A stretch of DNA of 64,000 nt from Polyangia bacterium (GCA_030429545.1 JAUIFF010000016.1:62001-126000), one strand, 5' to 3'; counted from the stretch's first letter, positions 51,777 through 61,286 are shown. Program-made: numbers and translations. Notes: generated by a model not told the origin, from the sequence alone.

Positions 51777-54032
51777 CTAGCCAATCGCAATCTCGGTGTC
51801 TGTGTGCACATACAACACCGCACCGAGCGATTTGTGAGTGGTAAACAACTTGCCACGACGCTCGCCCAAGCCTTCGAGGCCAAAGCCAATGATCGTGAGG
51901 TCGGCCTCGGCCGAGGTTCGCGAAACGAGTGTATGATAGGCCTTGACGCTATTGACCGCGTGAAAGCGAATGTGCTTCTCCGAAATCGGAACCCGCCCGC
52001 GGGCCATCCACTCGTCGAACTCCTGGCGCCGCCCTTCCATTTCACCCGAGGGCATCGCTGCAAATACACTGATCTCGGCCCGCTTCCAGTCGGGGTGGCC
52101 CAACAGGATGTAGGCCAACAACACCATCAAGCTGGCATTGGTGTTGTCGTTCCACGACAGCCAAATATGGATATTTTGCCGCTCGCCAAACAACAGGTCG
52201 CCGTGGCGCAACACCATCAACGCCATCTTGGTGCTACACGAAAACAGACACAGGTTGGCGACGTCGTCGTACCGCGACGGCGGATCGTGGCTCGAAATTT
52301 CAAACAACACGGAGTTGTTTTTGATGCCGGAAACACCCGGGATTTGCAGGCTTTGGGCCAGGGCCGAGACCATCGACGGACTGACGATCGTATCCATATA
52401 CACCGGGCTGTCCTGCTTGAGCCCGAGTTCGATCAGCCGCTCGTTGACCTGTTCACTCTCGGCAAACGCCTGGTCGTCGAGCTGCCCCTGGATGAAGTGG
52501 AGGTAGGTGCCAAACCCGTGCCGGTGACAAACCCAGCGCAGCAACTCGAGCGGCGCCCGGCGGTCAAAGGTGTGCGGACTGACCATAATTACACTTGGCC
52601 GCCACTCCTCGTCGCGCTGTTCCTTGCGCCTTCGCCTCTGCACCTTGATCTGCATGTAGCGAGTCATCTGCGTAATCACGCCCTCAAACATCGCTGCCAA
52701 ATCGCCCGACTCGTCTGCCCGCGTGCGGACGATGATGCGGTACAGCACCACCATCACGGCAATCGCCAAAATTGCGTAGATCGGGTCCATCTGGAACATC
52801 ATCAGCAGGCACATGCAGGCGCCAAACAGACTGATGTACCAACGTGAGCGGAAGCTCGGGCGATAGCTGGGGCGAGCCGCGAAGTTCTCCAAAAAACTGA
52901 TCGCGCACAGCGAGCCGTAGGTGACCATAAAGAACATCGAAATCAGTCGCGCGACGAAGTCGACATTCCCCAAAAACACGATCGCAATCGCCAGCGCGCC
53001 CGTCAAAATCGTGGCGTTGCGGGGCTCGTTGGCAGCACCTTTGCCGGCAGCAACCCACTCACTAAAACCCTGGCTGGGGAAACTGCGATCGGCACCGAGT
53101 GCCTGCAGCGTGCGCGGAGCTACCAAAATTGAGCCAATTGCCGAGCTGATGGTTGCCGCCCCAAGCCCGATCAGGATCATCGGTGGCCACAGCGAGATCT
53201 CAGCCATCACCAGCGGGTCCTCGGCTAGGAGATCGATCGGTGCACTGGTAGCGAGCTTGGCAACGATCAGTAGATAGACGAGAAACCCAAAGCCGGTGGC
53301 GAGCATCGTCCCCAACGGGATCGACCGCCGCGGATTTGCAAGGTCGCCCGAAAGCCCGACGCCGGCCGTCATGCCAGTAAACGCCGGGAAACAAATTGCA
53401 AACACAACAAAAAAGCTGTCGGGATCGCTTGCACGTGCAAATAGGTTGAGAGACTCACTCGCGCCCTCGATTGGCGTGCCAGCTAAAAACAACACCAGCG
53501 AGGCCGCGAGTGTCAGCACAACCACATACAACACCTTCACACCGATCGCCGCGCCGCGAAACAGCATGAGCACCAGCAAGATGATCGTCGCCGGTAGCGA
53601 AATCATCCGCGGGTCGTACGGGAGACCAACCAGTGCTTCGATCTGCCCGGAGAGCGGGGCAAATGCCTCCGCCAGGGCGATCAGGTAAAACGCGACCGAA
53701 ATCGCCTGCGAGAGGTACAGCGAGTAGCCGATGACACTACCGATGGTGGTGCCAAACGAGCGCGAGATGATGAAGTACTCGCCGCCGCCCTCGACCTTGC
53801 GGTTGGTTGCAATTTCGGCGATCGCAAGAGCTGTCGGCACCGTCACCAGGTGCCCCAAAATGATGACCGCGATGGCCCCCATAAACCCGGCATGGCCAAC
53901 CGCGTAGCCAAACCGCAGAAACATAATCGCGCCGAGGATCGTGCTGATCCCGGCGAGAAACACCGGCATGGTCCCAAACCCATGCCCGGCGTGGTTTTGC
54001 TCAGAACCGTCTGCTGTGTTCGGACTCGTCAC
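51777..54032 (-). CDS. Cation-chloride cotransporter-like APC permease with C-terminal cytosolic domain
   Basis: 751 residues from a GTG at 54032. About twelve membrane helices occupy residues 20-450, beginning GTMPVFLAGISTILGAIMFL and RFGYAVGHAGFMGA, with GGGEYFIISRSFGTTIGSVIG, the order seen in the SLC12-like bacterial amino acid/cation-chloride branch of the APC superfamily. A cytosolic C-terminal domain of about 270 residues follows (RPSVIMVSPHTFDRRAPLEL, ASLMVLLAYILLGHPDWKRA, ADLTIIGFGLEG), as in eukaryotic cotransporters. It probably moves ions or amino acids across the inner membrane; the substrate cannot be told. It stands alone in its transcription unit. Confidence 0.85.
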   Translation of the reverse strand: MTSPNTADGSEQNHAGHGFGTMPVFLAGISTILGAIMFLRFGYAVGHAGFMGAIAVIILGHLVTVPTALAIAEIATNRKVEGGGEYFIISRSFGTTIGSVIGYSLYLSQAISVAFYLIALAEAFAPLSGQIEALVGLPYDPRMISLPATIILLVLMLFRGAAIGVKVLYVVVLTLAASLVLFLAGTPIEGASESLNLFARASDPDSFFVVFAICFPAFTGMTAGVGLSGDLANPRRSIPLGTMLATGFGFLVYLLIVAKLATSAPIDLLAEDPLVMAEISLWPPMILIGLGAATISSAIGSILVAPRTLQALGADRSFPSQGFSEWVAAGKGAANEPRNATILTGALAIAIVFLGNVDFVARLISMFFMVTYGSLCAISFLENFAARPSYRPSFRSRWYISLFGACMCLLMMFQMDPIYAILAIAVMVVLYRIIVRTRADESGDLAAMFEGVITQMTRYMQIKVQRRRRKEQRDEEWRPSVIMVSPHTFDRRAPLELLRWVCHRHGFGTYLHFIQGQLDDQAFAESEQVNERLIELGLKQDSPVYMDTIVSPSMVSALAQSLQIPGVSGIKNNSVLFEISSHDPPSRYDDVANLCLFSCSTKMALMVLRHGDLLFGERQNIHIWLSWNDNTNASLMVLLAYILLGHPDWKRAEISVFAAMPSGEMEGRRQEFDEWMARGRVPISEKHIRFHAVNSVKAYHTLVSRTSAEADLTIIGFGLEGLGERRGKLFTTHKSLGAVLYVHTDTEIAIG

Positions 54033-54240
54033 GATGTTGCGGCGCCGACGGTAGCACGGGACTCCCCCACTCCAACCGCGAAAGCGCCGGAGAGCTCAAT
54101 TTTTTCGTCCCGCCATGACCGCGAGGACAGCTTTAGTTGCGTTGTGCGCACTCATATCGCCCTTGCTGTGCAACAGCTTGCACAATTTCTATCTGGCTCG
54201 ACCTGAGGTGCCGAAACAAACCTAACGGCCAACCGTAAAA

Positions 54241-54277
54241 CATGTGCTTACACAAGATATTATTGCATAAGCATATG
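54241..54277. promoter_or_regulatory. Imperfect inverted repeat between the permease and RND operons
   Basis: CATGTGCTTA (54241) and TAAGCATATG (ending 54277) form 10-bp arms with one mismatch around 17 bp. It lies 20 bp past the end of the RND pump gene, which reads toward it on the minus strand. No T-run follows, so it is more like a protein-binding or processing site than a terminator. Confidence 0.35.
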
Positions 54278-54297
54278 ACAGAAGGCCAACGCGCGAC

Positions 54298-57200
54298 CTA
54301 CCGTCGACGGTTGCTTCGCCCGGTAAACGACACGTACAACACGGGTAGCACCAGCAGCGTCGCCAGCGTTGAGGTCACCATGCCGCCCACGACCACGGTC
54401 GCCAGTGGGCGCTGTACCTCAGCTCCAACCCCGGTGTTGAAGGCCATCGGAATAAACCCAAACGCAGCGACCAATGCGGTCATCAAAACCGGACGCAAAC
54501 GTGTTTGTGCGGCCTGTTCGATGGCCTGTGCCGGCGCGATACCACGTGCCCGCAGCTGACTCACCGACGACACCAACACCATGTCTCCCAACACGGCGAC
54601 ACCCGACAGGGCAATAAACCCGACACCGGCCGAGATCGACAACGGCATCCCACGAATCCACAACGCGACCACGCCTCCGACCGCTCCAAACGGGACCCCG
54701 GTAAACACCCGCAGGGCATCGATGGTACGCCCGTATGTCAGGTACAGCAGCGAGAATATCAGCAACAGGCCAATCGGGACGACGATAAGGAGCCGCTGCT
54801 GGGCGTGCTCGAGATTCTCAAATTGACCACCGACGTTGGTAAAATAGCCCTCGGGCAAGTCGAGCTCGCTCAACACCTCGCGCACATCGGTGACAAACGA
54901 GCCGACATCACGCCCACGAACATTTGCCTGTACAATCACCCGGCGCTTGGCCCATTCACGTTGAATCGACGCCGGACCCTCGGTGATCTCAATGTCGGCA
55001 ACGGCAAACAACGGCACCTGGGCCCCCGAAGCTGTCCTTATGAGCACCTGACCGATACGTTCGGCCGAGTGGTGGACATCGTCACCGAGCCGCAACACCA
55101 GGTCAAACCGTCGCTGGCCATCGATCACCTCGCCGAGCTTGCGGGTGCCTAGCGACTCGATAACCTCTAAGATTTCGCCAACCGGAACCCCATAGCGCCC
55201 CGCAGCCTGGCGGTCGATCTCGATGGAGAGCATCGCCTGGCCGGTCAGCTGCTCGACCGTGACATCGGCCGCACCAGGAACCGACTCGATGGCGCGACGC
55301 ACCTGATCGGCCTTCTCACTCAAAACATCGAAGTCGTCACCAAAAATCTTGATCCCGACGTCTGAGCGAATCCCAGCCAGCATCTCGTTGACACGCATTT
55401 CGATCGGTTGCGTGAACACGCTGCGCATCCCTGGCATGCCGTCGAGCGCGGCACTCATCGACGCGACCAACTCGTCCTGGGTGCGTGCCCGCTGCCATGT
55501 TGCCCGCGGCTTGAGGGTTATAAACACATCCGAAACCTCGAGCCCCATCGGGTCGGTGGCGACTTCGGCCGTCCCGGTACGCGTCCAGATATGGTCGATC
55601 TCGTTGGGATATTGCTCGAGCAACAATCGCTCGATTTGCGTGCCGTAGCGGACCGACTCGTCGAGCGAAACCCCGGCCACCCGCACCGTGTTGATGGCAA
55701 TCGCTTGCTCGCGCAGCCGTGGGACAAACTCGGAGCCCAACCGCGAGGTCAACACACCGGCCGCCACAACGGCCAGGCAAGCCGTGAGCAACACCCACGC
55801 GCGCCGGCGTAGGGCCCAGTGGAGGACACGTTGGTAGCCGGCCTTGAGCAGCCGCAACAGCCAGTTATCTGCTTCGCGGCCGCCTTTTTTGAGGACATAA
55901 CTGGCGAGTACGGGCATCAGGGTCATCGACAGCAACATCGACCCGGCCAGGGCAAAAATCACCGTGAGGGCCATCGGTGCGAACAACTTCCCCTCGACCC
56001 CTTCGAGCGCCAAAATTGGCAGGTAGACGATCGCGATTACCAGCTCGCCAAATAGTGTTGGCTTGCGCACCTCGATCGCGGCGTCGCGGACAACCTCGCG
56101 GACGCTTCGGCCAGATGTATCTTCAGACAGGCGGCGGGTGGCGTTCTCAACCATGATCACCGAACTGTCGACGACCAAGCCAAAGTCGATCGCGCCCAGG
56201 CTCATCAGGCTGCCGGCGATGCCAAACCACAGCATGGCGTTGAAGGCCAGCAACATCGACAGGGGAATCGCCAGGGCCACAATCAGCCCGGCGCGGATGT
56301 TGCCCAAAAATGCGAACAACACGGCGATGACCAACAGTGCTCCCTCGAGCAGGTTATTGCGAACCGTGTCGAGTACCTGATCGACGAGGTCGGTCCGGCG
56401 ATAGACCTCGGTGAGTTCGGCACCGGGCGGCAACCTCGTGCGTACCTCCTGGAGCTGGGCCTCGAGCTTGTGGGTGAGCTCGCGGCTGTTCTCGCCCATC
56501 AACATAAAACCCAGCCCGAGGACTGCTTCGCCCTGCCCCTGGTAGGTCACAGCCCCCCGGCGAATCTCATGGCCCTCGCGCACCTCGGCGACATCACCCA
56601 GGTAGATCGGTGTACCATCAACGGTTGCGAGGACCATCGCTGCGAGGTCCTCCACCCCCGTGACCAGCCCCTGGCCCTGGATGAGTTGGGACTCACCTGC
56701 CTGTTCGAGCACCCCACCACCGGCGTTGCGATTACCCTCGCGGACGACGCGGGCGACGTCGTCGAGTGTGAGGGCGTGCTTGACCAACTTGCGCGGGTCG
56801 ACCACCACATGAAATTGTTTTTCGTAGCCGCCCCAGGTGTTGATTTCGGCAACACCCGACACCTGGACCATCTGCGGGCGTACAACCCAATGATGCAGCG
56901 TGCGCAACTCCTGGGTCGAGAGCGTCTCGCTGTGCAGAACGTACTGAAAAACCTCACCTAGGCCTGTCGACACCGGTCCCAATGCCGGGCGGTCGACATC
57001 GTCGGGGAGCGAGGCGGTTGCCAACCGCTCACTGACAACTTGCCTAGCCAAGTAAATATCTGTGTCATCGTCGAAAATTGCCGTGACCTGGGAAAACCCA
57101 AACTTTGAAATCGACCGGACCTCGAGCAGCCCAGGCAACCCTGAAATCGCCTGCTCGACAGGAAACGTAATCTGGCGCTCAACCTCGATAGGTGACAGTG

Positions 57201-57363
57201 CCGGAGCCGTCGTGTTGACCTGTACCTGCACAGGTGTCGTGTCTGGAAATGCGTCGAACGGAAGCCGTGAAAGGCTCATCAGGCCAACCAGCACACACAC
57301 GAGTGTGATGACCAAAACGACAGGTCGATAGCGCAGGCACAGGTCGATCAAACGAGTGAGCAT
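54298..57363 (-). CDS. czcA: Heavy-metal efflux RND pump, CzcA type
   Basis: 1021 residues from the ATG at 57363, which overlaps the stop of the adaptor gene by one base. An inner-membrane proton-driven pump with twelve helices and two large periplasmic loops. The fourth-helix signature GAIDFGLVVDSSVIMVEN contains the D...D pattern of the divalent-cation (Zn/Co/Cd/Ni) subgroup and not the Cu/Ag pattern; this classification is from family knowledge. Also seen: DAFPDTTPVQVQVNT at the N-terminus, GTAEVATDPMG and TYGRTIDALRVFTGVPFGAV. No outer-membrane factor gene is in the window. Confidence 0.93.
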   Translation of the reverse strand: MLTRLIDLCLRYRPVVLVITLVCVLVGLMSLSRLPFDAFPDTTPVQVQVNTTAPALSPIEVERQITFPVEQAISGLPGLLEVRSISKFGFSQVTAIFDDDTDIYLARQVVSERLATASLPDDVDRPALGPVSTGLGEVFQYVLHSETLSTQELRTLHHWVVRPQMVQVSGVAEINTWGGYEKQFHVVVDPRKLVKHALTLDDVARVVREGNRNAGGGVLEQAGESQLIQGQGLVTGVEDLAAMVLATVDGTPIYLGDVAEVREGHEIRRGAVTYQGQGEAVLGLGFMLMGENSRELTHKLEAQLQEVRTRLPPGAELTEVYRRTDLVDQVLDTVRNNLLEGALLVIAVLFAFLGNIRAGLIVALAIPLSMLLAFNAMLWFGIAGSLMSLGAIDFGLVVDSSVIMVENATRRLSEDTSGRSVREVVRDAAIEVRKPTLFGELVIAIVYLPILALEGVEGKLFAPMALTVIFALAGSMLLSMTLMPVLASYVLKKGGREADNWLLRLLKAGYQRVLHWALRRRAWVLLTACLAVVAAGVLTSRLGSEFVPRLREQAIAINTVRVAGVSLDESVRYGTQIERLLLEQYPNEIDHIWTRTGTAEVATDPMGLEVSDVFITLKPRATWQRARTQDELVASMSAALDGMPGMRSVFTQPIEMRVNEMLAGIRSDVGIKIFGDDFDVLSEKADQVRRAIESVPGAADVTVEQLTGQAMLSIEIDRQAAGRYGVPVGEILEVIESLGTRKLGEVIDGQRRFDLVLRLGDDVHHSAERIGQVLIRTASGAQVPLFAVADIEITEGPASIQREWAKRRVIVQANVRGRDVGSFVTDVREVLSELDLPEGYFTNVGGQFENLEHAQQRLLIVVPIGLLLIFSLLYLTYGRTIDALRVFTGVPFGAVGGVVALWIRGMPLSISAGVGFIALSGVAVLGDMVLVSSVSQLRARGIAPAQAIEQAAQTRLRPVLMTALVAAFGFIPMAFNTGVGAEVQRPLATVVVGGMVTSTLATLLVLPVLYVSFTGRSNRRR

Positions 57364-59099
57364 CAGTCGCCCCCCGCAGCAACTTCGCAGCAACCAGCAC
57401 CGATACTCCCCGGCATGATTTCGGTGCGCAGCAGTACGGCACCGGTTGTCACCACCGCATCGCCCTCGTGCACCCGCCCCTCGACATAGACGTTTGCACC
57501 GTCGCCGCGACGGGTCACAACCCGCGGTTCGTAAACACCTGGCTCGGTGCGGACAAACACCAGCTCGTGGGTACCGACGCGCTGAACAGCCGCCCGTGGC
57601 ACAGACACGGCTCGCGTGGGCGCGGCAGTTTCAATACGTGCATGTGCAAACTGATTTGCCCGCAGGCGTCCCTCGGGGTTGGGCAATTCGGCCCGGGCCG
57701 CCACGGTTCGGGTACGCGGATCAACCTCGGCGGCGATCCACGTGAGCTCGCCGGCGATCCCCGGCTGGGCGCGACCCGGCGTGACCACGACATTTTGGCC
57801 CACCGCGACGGCCGAGGCATTCGCCTCGGGGACATCACACAACGCCCACATCACCGATGTATCTGCAATAGTTGCCAGGGACTCGCTCTCGGTCGCAAGC
57901 AGGCCAACGACTGCGGGCCGGCGAACAATCGTGCCCGCCAGCGGAGCCGACAATGTGTAGCGCCCCGAGGGACTCGACTGCACAGCGCCGGCCATGCGCA
58001 GCGTCGCCTCAGCCGTGCGCGCCTGTGATTTGGCAGTTGCGAGTTCTTGGACTGCGATCTCAACCTGGCGCGCCGAGGCGATCCCATTGGCACGCAATTC
58101 GCGTTGGCGCTCTAAGTTGGCCTTGGCTGTCCGCACACGTCCCCGCGCAGTTTGCAGGGCCCCCTGGATCTCACCGACCCGCGTACTCTCGAGCTCAAAA
58201 AGTGGAGTTCCGGCCGTGACCGCGGCACCGAGCTCGACCCGGACCGTCCGGACAATCCCGGGAACTATCGCCCGAATATCGGCGACCTTGTCCGCATCAA
58301 AGGCGATCCGAGCGGTGCACTCGACCGCCTCGGCAGCCTGCCCGCGAACCGCTGCGACGGTTTCGATGCCGGCTGCATGCTCAATGTCTGGCGACCGAAA
58401 GCGAACAACACGAGCCTCGAGTGCAAGCCGTTGCACACCCGCAGGTGGAGTCTGGGGATTGCAGCTCGGGCACACCGACTCGGGAAACCCGTGGGCTTCG
58501 CAAAAGTCTCCGGCCGCCCGTAACTCGGCGACCAACGCGGGGTTGCACTTGCTGCACTTCGACTCGGGTAAACCGTGCTCGATACACCAATCGGCAGTGG
58601 CCTGCGGCTCACCCGGAGGTTGCTGAGGATTGCATTTGGGACAGGCCGACTCGGGATATCCGTGCTCGTCGCAGTAGTCCCCCGCGGCCTTGAACTCGGC
58701 GACCAACTCCGGGTTGCACTTGGTGCATTTCGACTCCGGCAATCCGTGGCCCGCGCACCAATCCGCGGTCGCCAATGTCGGTTTCGCCGGTGCTTGCTGG
58801 GGGTTACACGAGGGGCAAACCGACTCGGGAAACCCGTGGGCCGCACAGAAATCACCAGCCGCCTTGTACTCGGCGACGAGCTCAGGACTACACTTGGTGC
58901 ACTTCGACTCGGGCAGTTGGTGGTGGCTACACCAATCACTCACCGACTGTTGGCCATGGTCGTGGGCATGCTGAGTTGCACCCTCGGACCGGGAGGCCTG
59001 GTCTGGCGGTCGCTCGGCTGAGGGCTGCTGACACGCACACAAAAACCCCGCCAACGCGATGGGCAACGACCGACCGAGTAGTGCTCGTCTGTTGTTCAT
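57363..59099 (-). CDS. RND periplasmic adaptor with six Cys-His metal-binding modules
   Basis: 578 residues from the ATG at 59099. A lipoprotein signal ends in LCAC. Residues about 40-195 hold three tandem copies of a pair of modules: WCSHHQLPESKCTKCSPEL with FCAAHGFPESVCPSC, WCAGHGLPESKCTKCNPEL with YCDEHGYPESACPKC, and WCIEHGLPESKCSKCNPAL with FCEAHGFPESVCPSC. Each module has C-x2-3-H and C-x-x-C, so six possible metal sites. From about 200 it is a membrane-fusion protein: GIVRTVRVELGAAVTAGTPL, alpha-hairpin, YTLSAPLAGTIVRR, and a late barrel. The C-terminal end has GAGCCEVAAGGD. The stop overlaps the pump start. Confidence 0.92.
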   Translation of the reverse strand: MNNRRALLGRSLPIALAGFLCACQQPSAERPPDQASRSEGATQHAHDHGQQSVSDWCSHHQLPESKCTKCSPELVAEYKAAGDFCAAHGFPESVCPSCNPQQAPAKPTLATADWCAGHGLPESKCTKCNPELVAEFKAAGDYCDEHGYPESACPKCNPQQPPGEPQATADWCIEHGLPESKCSKCNPALVAELRAAGDFCEAHGFPESVCPSCNPQTPPAGVQRLALEARVVRFRSPDIEHAAGIETVAAVRGQAAEAVECTARIAFDADKVADIRAIVPGIVRTVRVELGAAVTAGTPLFELESTRVGEIQGALQTARGRVRTAKANLERQRELRANGIASARQVEIAVQELATAKSQARTAEATLRMAGAVQSSPSGRYTLSAPLAGTIVRRPAVVGLLATESESLATIADTSVMWALCDVPEANASAVAVGQNVVVTPGRAQPGIAGELTWIAAEVDPRTRTVAARAELPNPEGRLRANQFAHARIETAAPTRAVSVPRAAVQRVGTHELVFVRTEPGVYEPRVVTRRGDGANVYVEGRVHEGDAVVTTGAVLLRTEIMPGSIGAGCCEVAAGGD

Positions 59100-59443
59100 G
59101 TGCGCCGGCTTCCTCAACTCGATTGTAGACCCGTTGACCGGTGTGTACTGCGTCGTCGGCAAAACTTCTAGGTGCCGCGACTAGGTGCCGCGACACGCTG
59201 TCGACAACCGGACAACTCGCAGTTCCCATTCCTGACCTCCGCGTGTGAAAAATCGTGCCGTGCTGGTCAGTGCCCACACTGGAAGAAGTGGCCTATACGC
59301 GACGCGCGAAAGTCTCAAACCGACAAGTTATGCAACGCAGTTGCACAAACCCAGTTTCGCTCAGAGGCTCCACGTTCGCCAAATTATACATGTCTATACA
59401 AAAAAGCTGACCAAGTCGACCATAATACGGTATATACAAAAAC
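59100..59443. promoter_or_regulatory. Divergent control region of metal efflux and GFA genes
   Basis: 344 bp. It contains a 13-bp tandem duplication TAGGTGCCGCGAC at 59169-59181 and 59182-59194. AT-rich words near the plus-strand gene are ACATGTCTATACAAAA (about 59386) and GGTATATACA (about 59429). Frames crossing it on the minus strand are not protein-like. No metal-sensor gene is adjacent, so the regulator is elsewhere. Confidence 0.45.
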
Positions 59444-59863
59444 ATGGACCGAACCGGAAAATGCCTGTGTGGAGCCGTCACGTTCACCGCCAAAAGCTTG
59501 GGAGATGCGAGTGCTTGCCACTGCGGGATGTGCCGCCGCTGGTCGGGGGGTATTTGGCTCGGAGTTTCGACCAAGGACCTCACCTTCACCCAAGCAGATG
59601 CCGTCCAAACCATCCAGTCTTCGCAGTGGGCCGAGCGAGGGTTTTGCAATAAGTGTGGTACCAGCCTGTTTTATCGGGTGACGGCCGACGGAAAATTCGC
59701 TGGACATACATCGGTTTCAGTCGGCTGCCTAGACGATGCCAGTGGCATTGAGATCGGCCGTGAATGGTTTATCGACCGCAAGCCCGAGGGGTACACACTT
59801 GCCGGCGACCACGAAAAAGTCACAGAAGCCCAGGTCATGGCGATGTTCGCAGCCCCGTCGTAG
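59444..59863 (+). CDS. GFA/CENP-V-fold zinc protein
   Basis: 139 residues, ATG at 59444. Members of the glutathione-dependent formaldehyde-activating (GFA) family fold around zinc bound by Cys clusters. Seen: KCLCGAVTF near the start, ACHCGMCRRWSGG, and FCNKCGTSLFYR, which supply the two zinc sites. The C-terminal part has SVSVGCLDDASGIEIGREWF. A true formaldehyde-glutathione role is doubtful in most members; small-molecule or metal handling is possible. A second GFA protein is encoded at 60700-61095. Confidence 0.9.
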   Translation: MDRTGKCLCGAVTFTAKSLGDASACHCGMCRRWSGGIWLGVSTKDLTFTQADAVQTIQSSQWAERGFCNKCGTSLFYRVTADGKFAGHTSVSVGCLDDASGIEIGREWFIDRKPEGYTLAGDHEKVTEAQVMAMFAAPS

Positions 59864-59902
59864 CAGCGCCATCGTAGGGCGCCGCCTGAACCACAAAAAT
59901 GG

Positions 59903-60616
59903 CTACTTCCAAGCGCTCCGAAGCAACCGGGCGAGCTCGTGTGTGAGCCCGACAAATGTACCCACGAGCATCCCAAATACCAATGCTATCGCGGCCGACA
60001 AACTGCAAAGTACTACCAATGAGTCCGCATTGGACCCGCCGATAACAGCGAGCATCTGGCGAAGCACATCTAGCGGAAGCGCAGCGGTGGCCATGCTAGC
60101 CGCGGTGACACCAAATGGGATGATGACGAGTGCTGCTGCACCTGTGGCGCATAGCACCTGTTTTGACAGTCCCAACGCACTGGTCTGCCCGCGACAAACC
60201 GGCAGCGAAAAAAGTACGGAAAATACAAAGCACGCACTCAATACACCCATCGCCGCGAGGTCGGTCCCGGCATAGGGCGCCGACAATGAACCGTAGCCAA
60301 CAACGCCCAACAGGCTCGGAACCAATCCGCCAGCAAACGCCCCAAGCCCGGCGCCAACGCACTGTCGCGCGACCCCACCGTGCGTCCGGGCGAACATCCT
60401 GTGCCCGGCAGCCACCCCCGCGCCCAGACACCCGCCTGATAACACCCCGACCCCGAGGGCCGACACCGCAAACACCGTCCACGATCCGAGCGGTGAGACG
60501 GGAAACCGCAAAAAATACCCCCCGCCAATTACGAGCGCGGCAACGAATCCCGCCGCGATACCAGCCCAGAGGGTGTAGTCGGTTCTAGGTTTTTTCGGCA
60601 TGTGGGCTATCGACAT
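59903..60616 (-). CDS. Integral membrane protein, unknown function
   Basis: 237 residues from the ATG at 60616, preceded by AGGAGAG at 7-8 nt, which decides it over an upstream ATG at 60670. About six hydrophobic helices, rich in Gly/Ala/Val: LWAGIAAGFVAALVIGG, WTVFAVSALGVGVLSGG, a central GAGLGAFAGGLVPSLLG, MGVLSACFVFSVLFSL, ALVIIPFGVTAASMAT and a last AIALVFGMLVGTFVGL. No transport signature is recognised. It lies between the two GFA genes. Confidence 0.75.
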   Translation of the reverse strand: MSIAHMPKKPRTDYTLWAGIAAGFVAALVIGGGYFLRFPVSPLGSWTVFAVSALGVGVLSGGCLGAGVAAGHRMFARTHGGVARQCVGAGLGAFAGGLVPSLLGVVGYGSLSAPYAGTDLAAMGVLSACFVFSVLFSLPVCRGQTSALGLSKQVLCATGAAALVIIPFGVTAASMATAALPLDVLRQMLAVIGGSNADSLVVLCSLSAAIALVFGMLVGTFVGLTHELARLLRSAWK

Positions 60617-60699
60617 CGGGGCTCTCCTGGCTACCCGACAACAACGCGCCGGGTTCGTTCCCGTTTTCACAATTTATCGAGCCAGCCGAGGTTGCCGAA

Positions 60700-61095
60700 C
60701 TACTGCTGGTTTTGCGGGAGCCCGTCTTTGATTTCGTAATAATCGCCCTTGTCGGCGACAAAAATATGGATGGCCAATTTCGTACCGGTTGGACCATCGA
60801 AGGCCCCCATCGAAACGCTGGTCCAGTCGCGATAGATCGGGTCGAACAACAGGGTGCAACCACAGATCTTGCAAAAGCCGCGGCGAACCTTGGGCGAGGA
60901 CTGATACCAGGTGATGTGCTCCTCCCCGCTGATCGACACCCGCTCGCGGGGAAGGTCGGTCCCCGCGTAGTAGTGGCCCGAAACTTTGCGGCAAATCGTG
61001 CAGTGACAGGCATCAGGCCGCGGGAGCTCGCCAGTCACTTGGATTTTGACAGCGCCGCACAGGCAGGACGCATGGTGGATGGGTTCGTCGCTCAT
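60700..61095 (-). CDS. GFA/CENP-V-fold zinc protein (second copy)
   Basis: 131 residues from the ATG at 61095 (MSDEPIHHAS); the frame from 61161 adds 22 residues before the fold begins. The zinc-binding clusters are SCLCGAVKIQ, ACHCTICRKVSGHYY and FCKICGCTLLFDP. It is clearly a member of the same family as 59444-59863 but not a close copy, so probably not a recent duplication. The gene is on the minus strand, 83 bp upstream of the membrane-protein gene, and may be transcribed with it. Confidence 0.9.
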   Translation of the reverse strand: MSDEPIHHASCLCGAVKIQVTGELPRPDACHCTICRKVSGHYYAGTDLPRERVSISGEEHITWYQSSPKVRRGFCKICGCTLLFDPIYRDWTSVSMGAFDGPTGTKLAIHIFVADKGDYYEIKDGLPQNQQ

Positions 61096-61286
61096 GGAAT
61101 CAGCCGAGTCTACACCGGGCATCGATGCCTGGTAAAGCAAAGCCCCGGAGCACACTGTCAATTTTGATGTTGTTACAACTGTTGTTGGTCAACCCGACTC
61201 GCGGGAGATGTTGCCCGCGAGTTCACCAAGCCCGCGAGGAAGTCTCGGGTGTGGCGGGATGTGGACCGATGTCGATAGTGAGGTTG

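Larger units (their letters stand above)
49598..53439. repeat. Densest cluster of the TGYANNTRCA palindrome (7 exact sites)
   Basis: Exact sites begin at 49598, 50022, 50332, 51684, 51805, 52059 and 53430. They lie in the kinase gene, the 53-residue gene, the SGNH gene, the gap upstream of the broken ACT gene and three places in the permease gene. They occur on coding sequence of both orientations without breaking frames. Confidence 0.6.
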
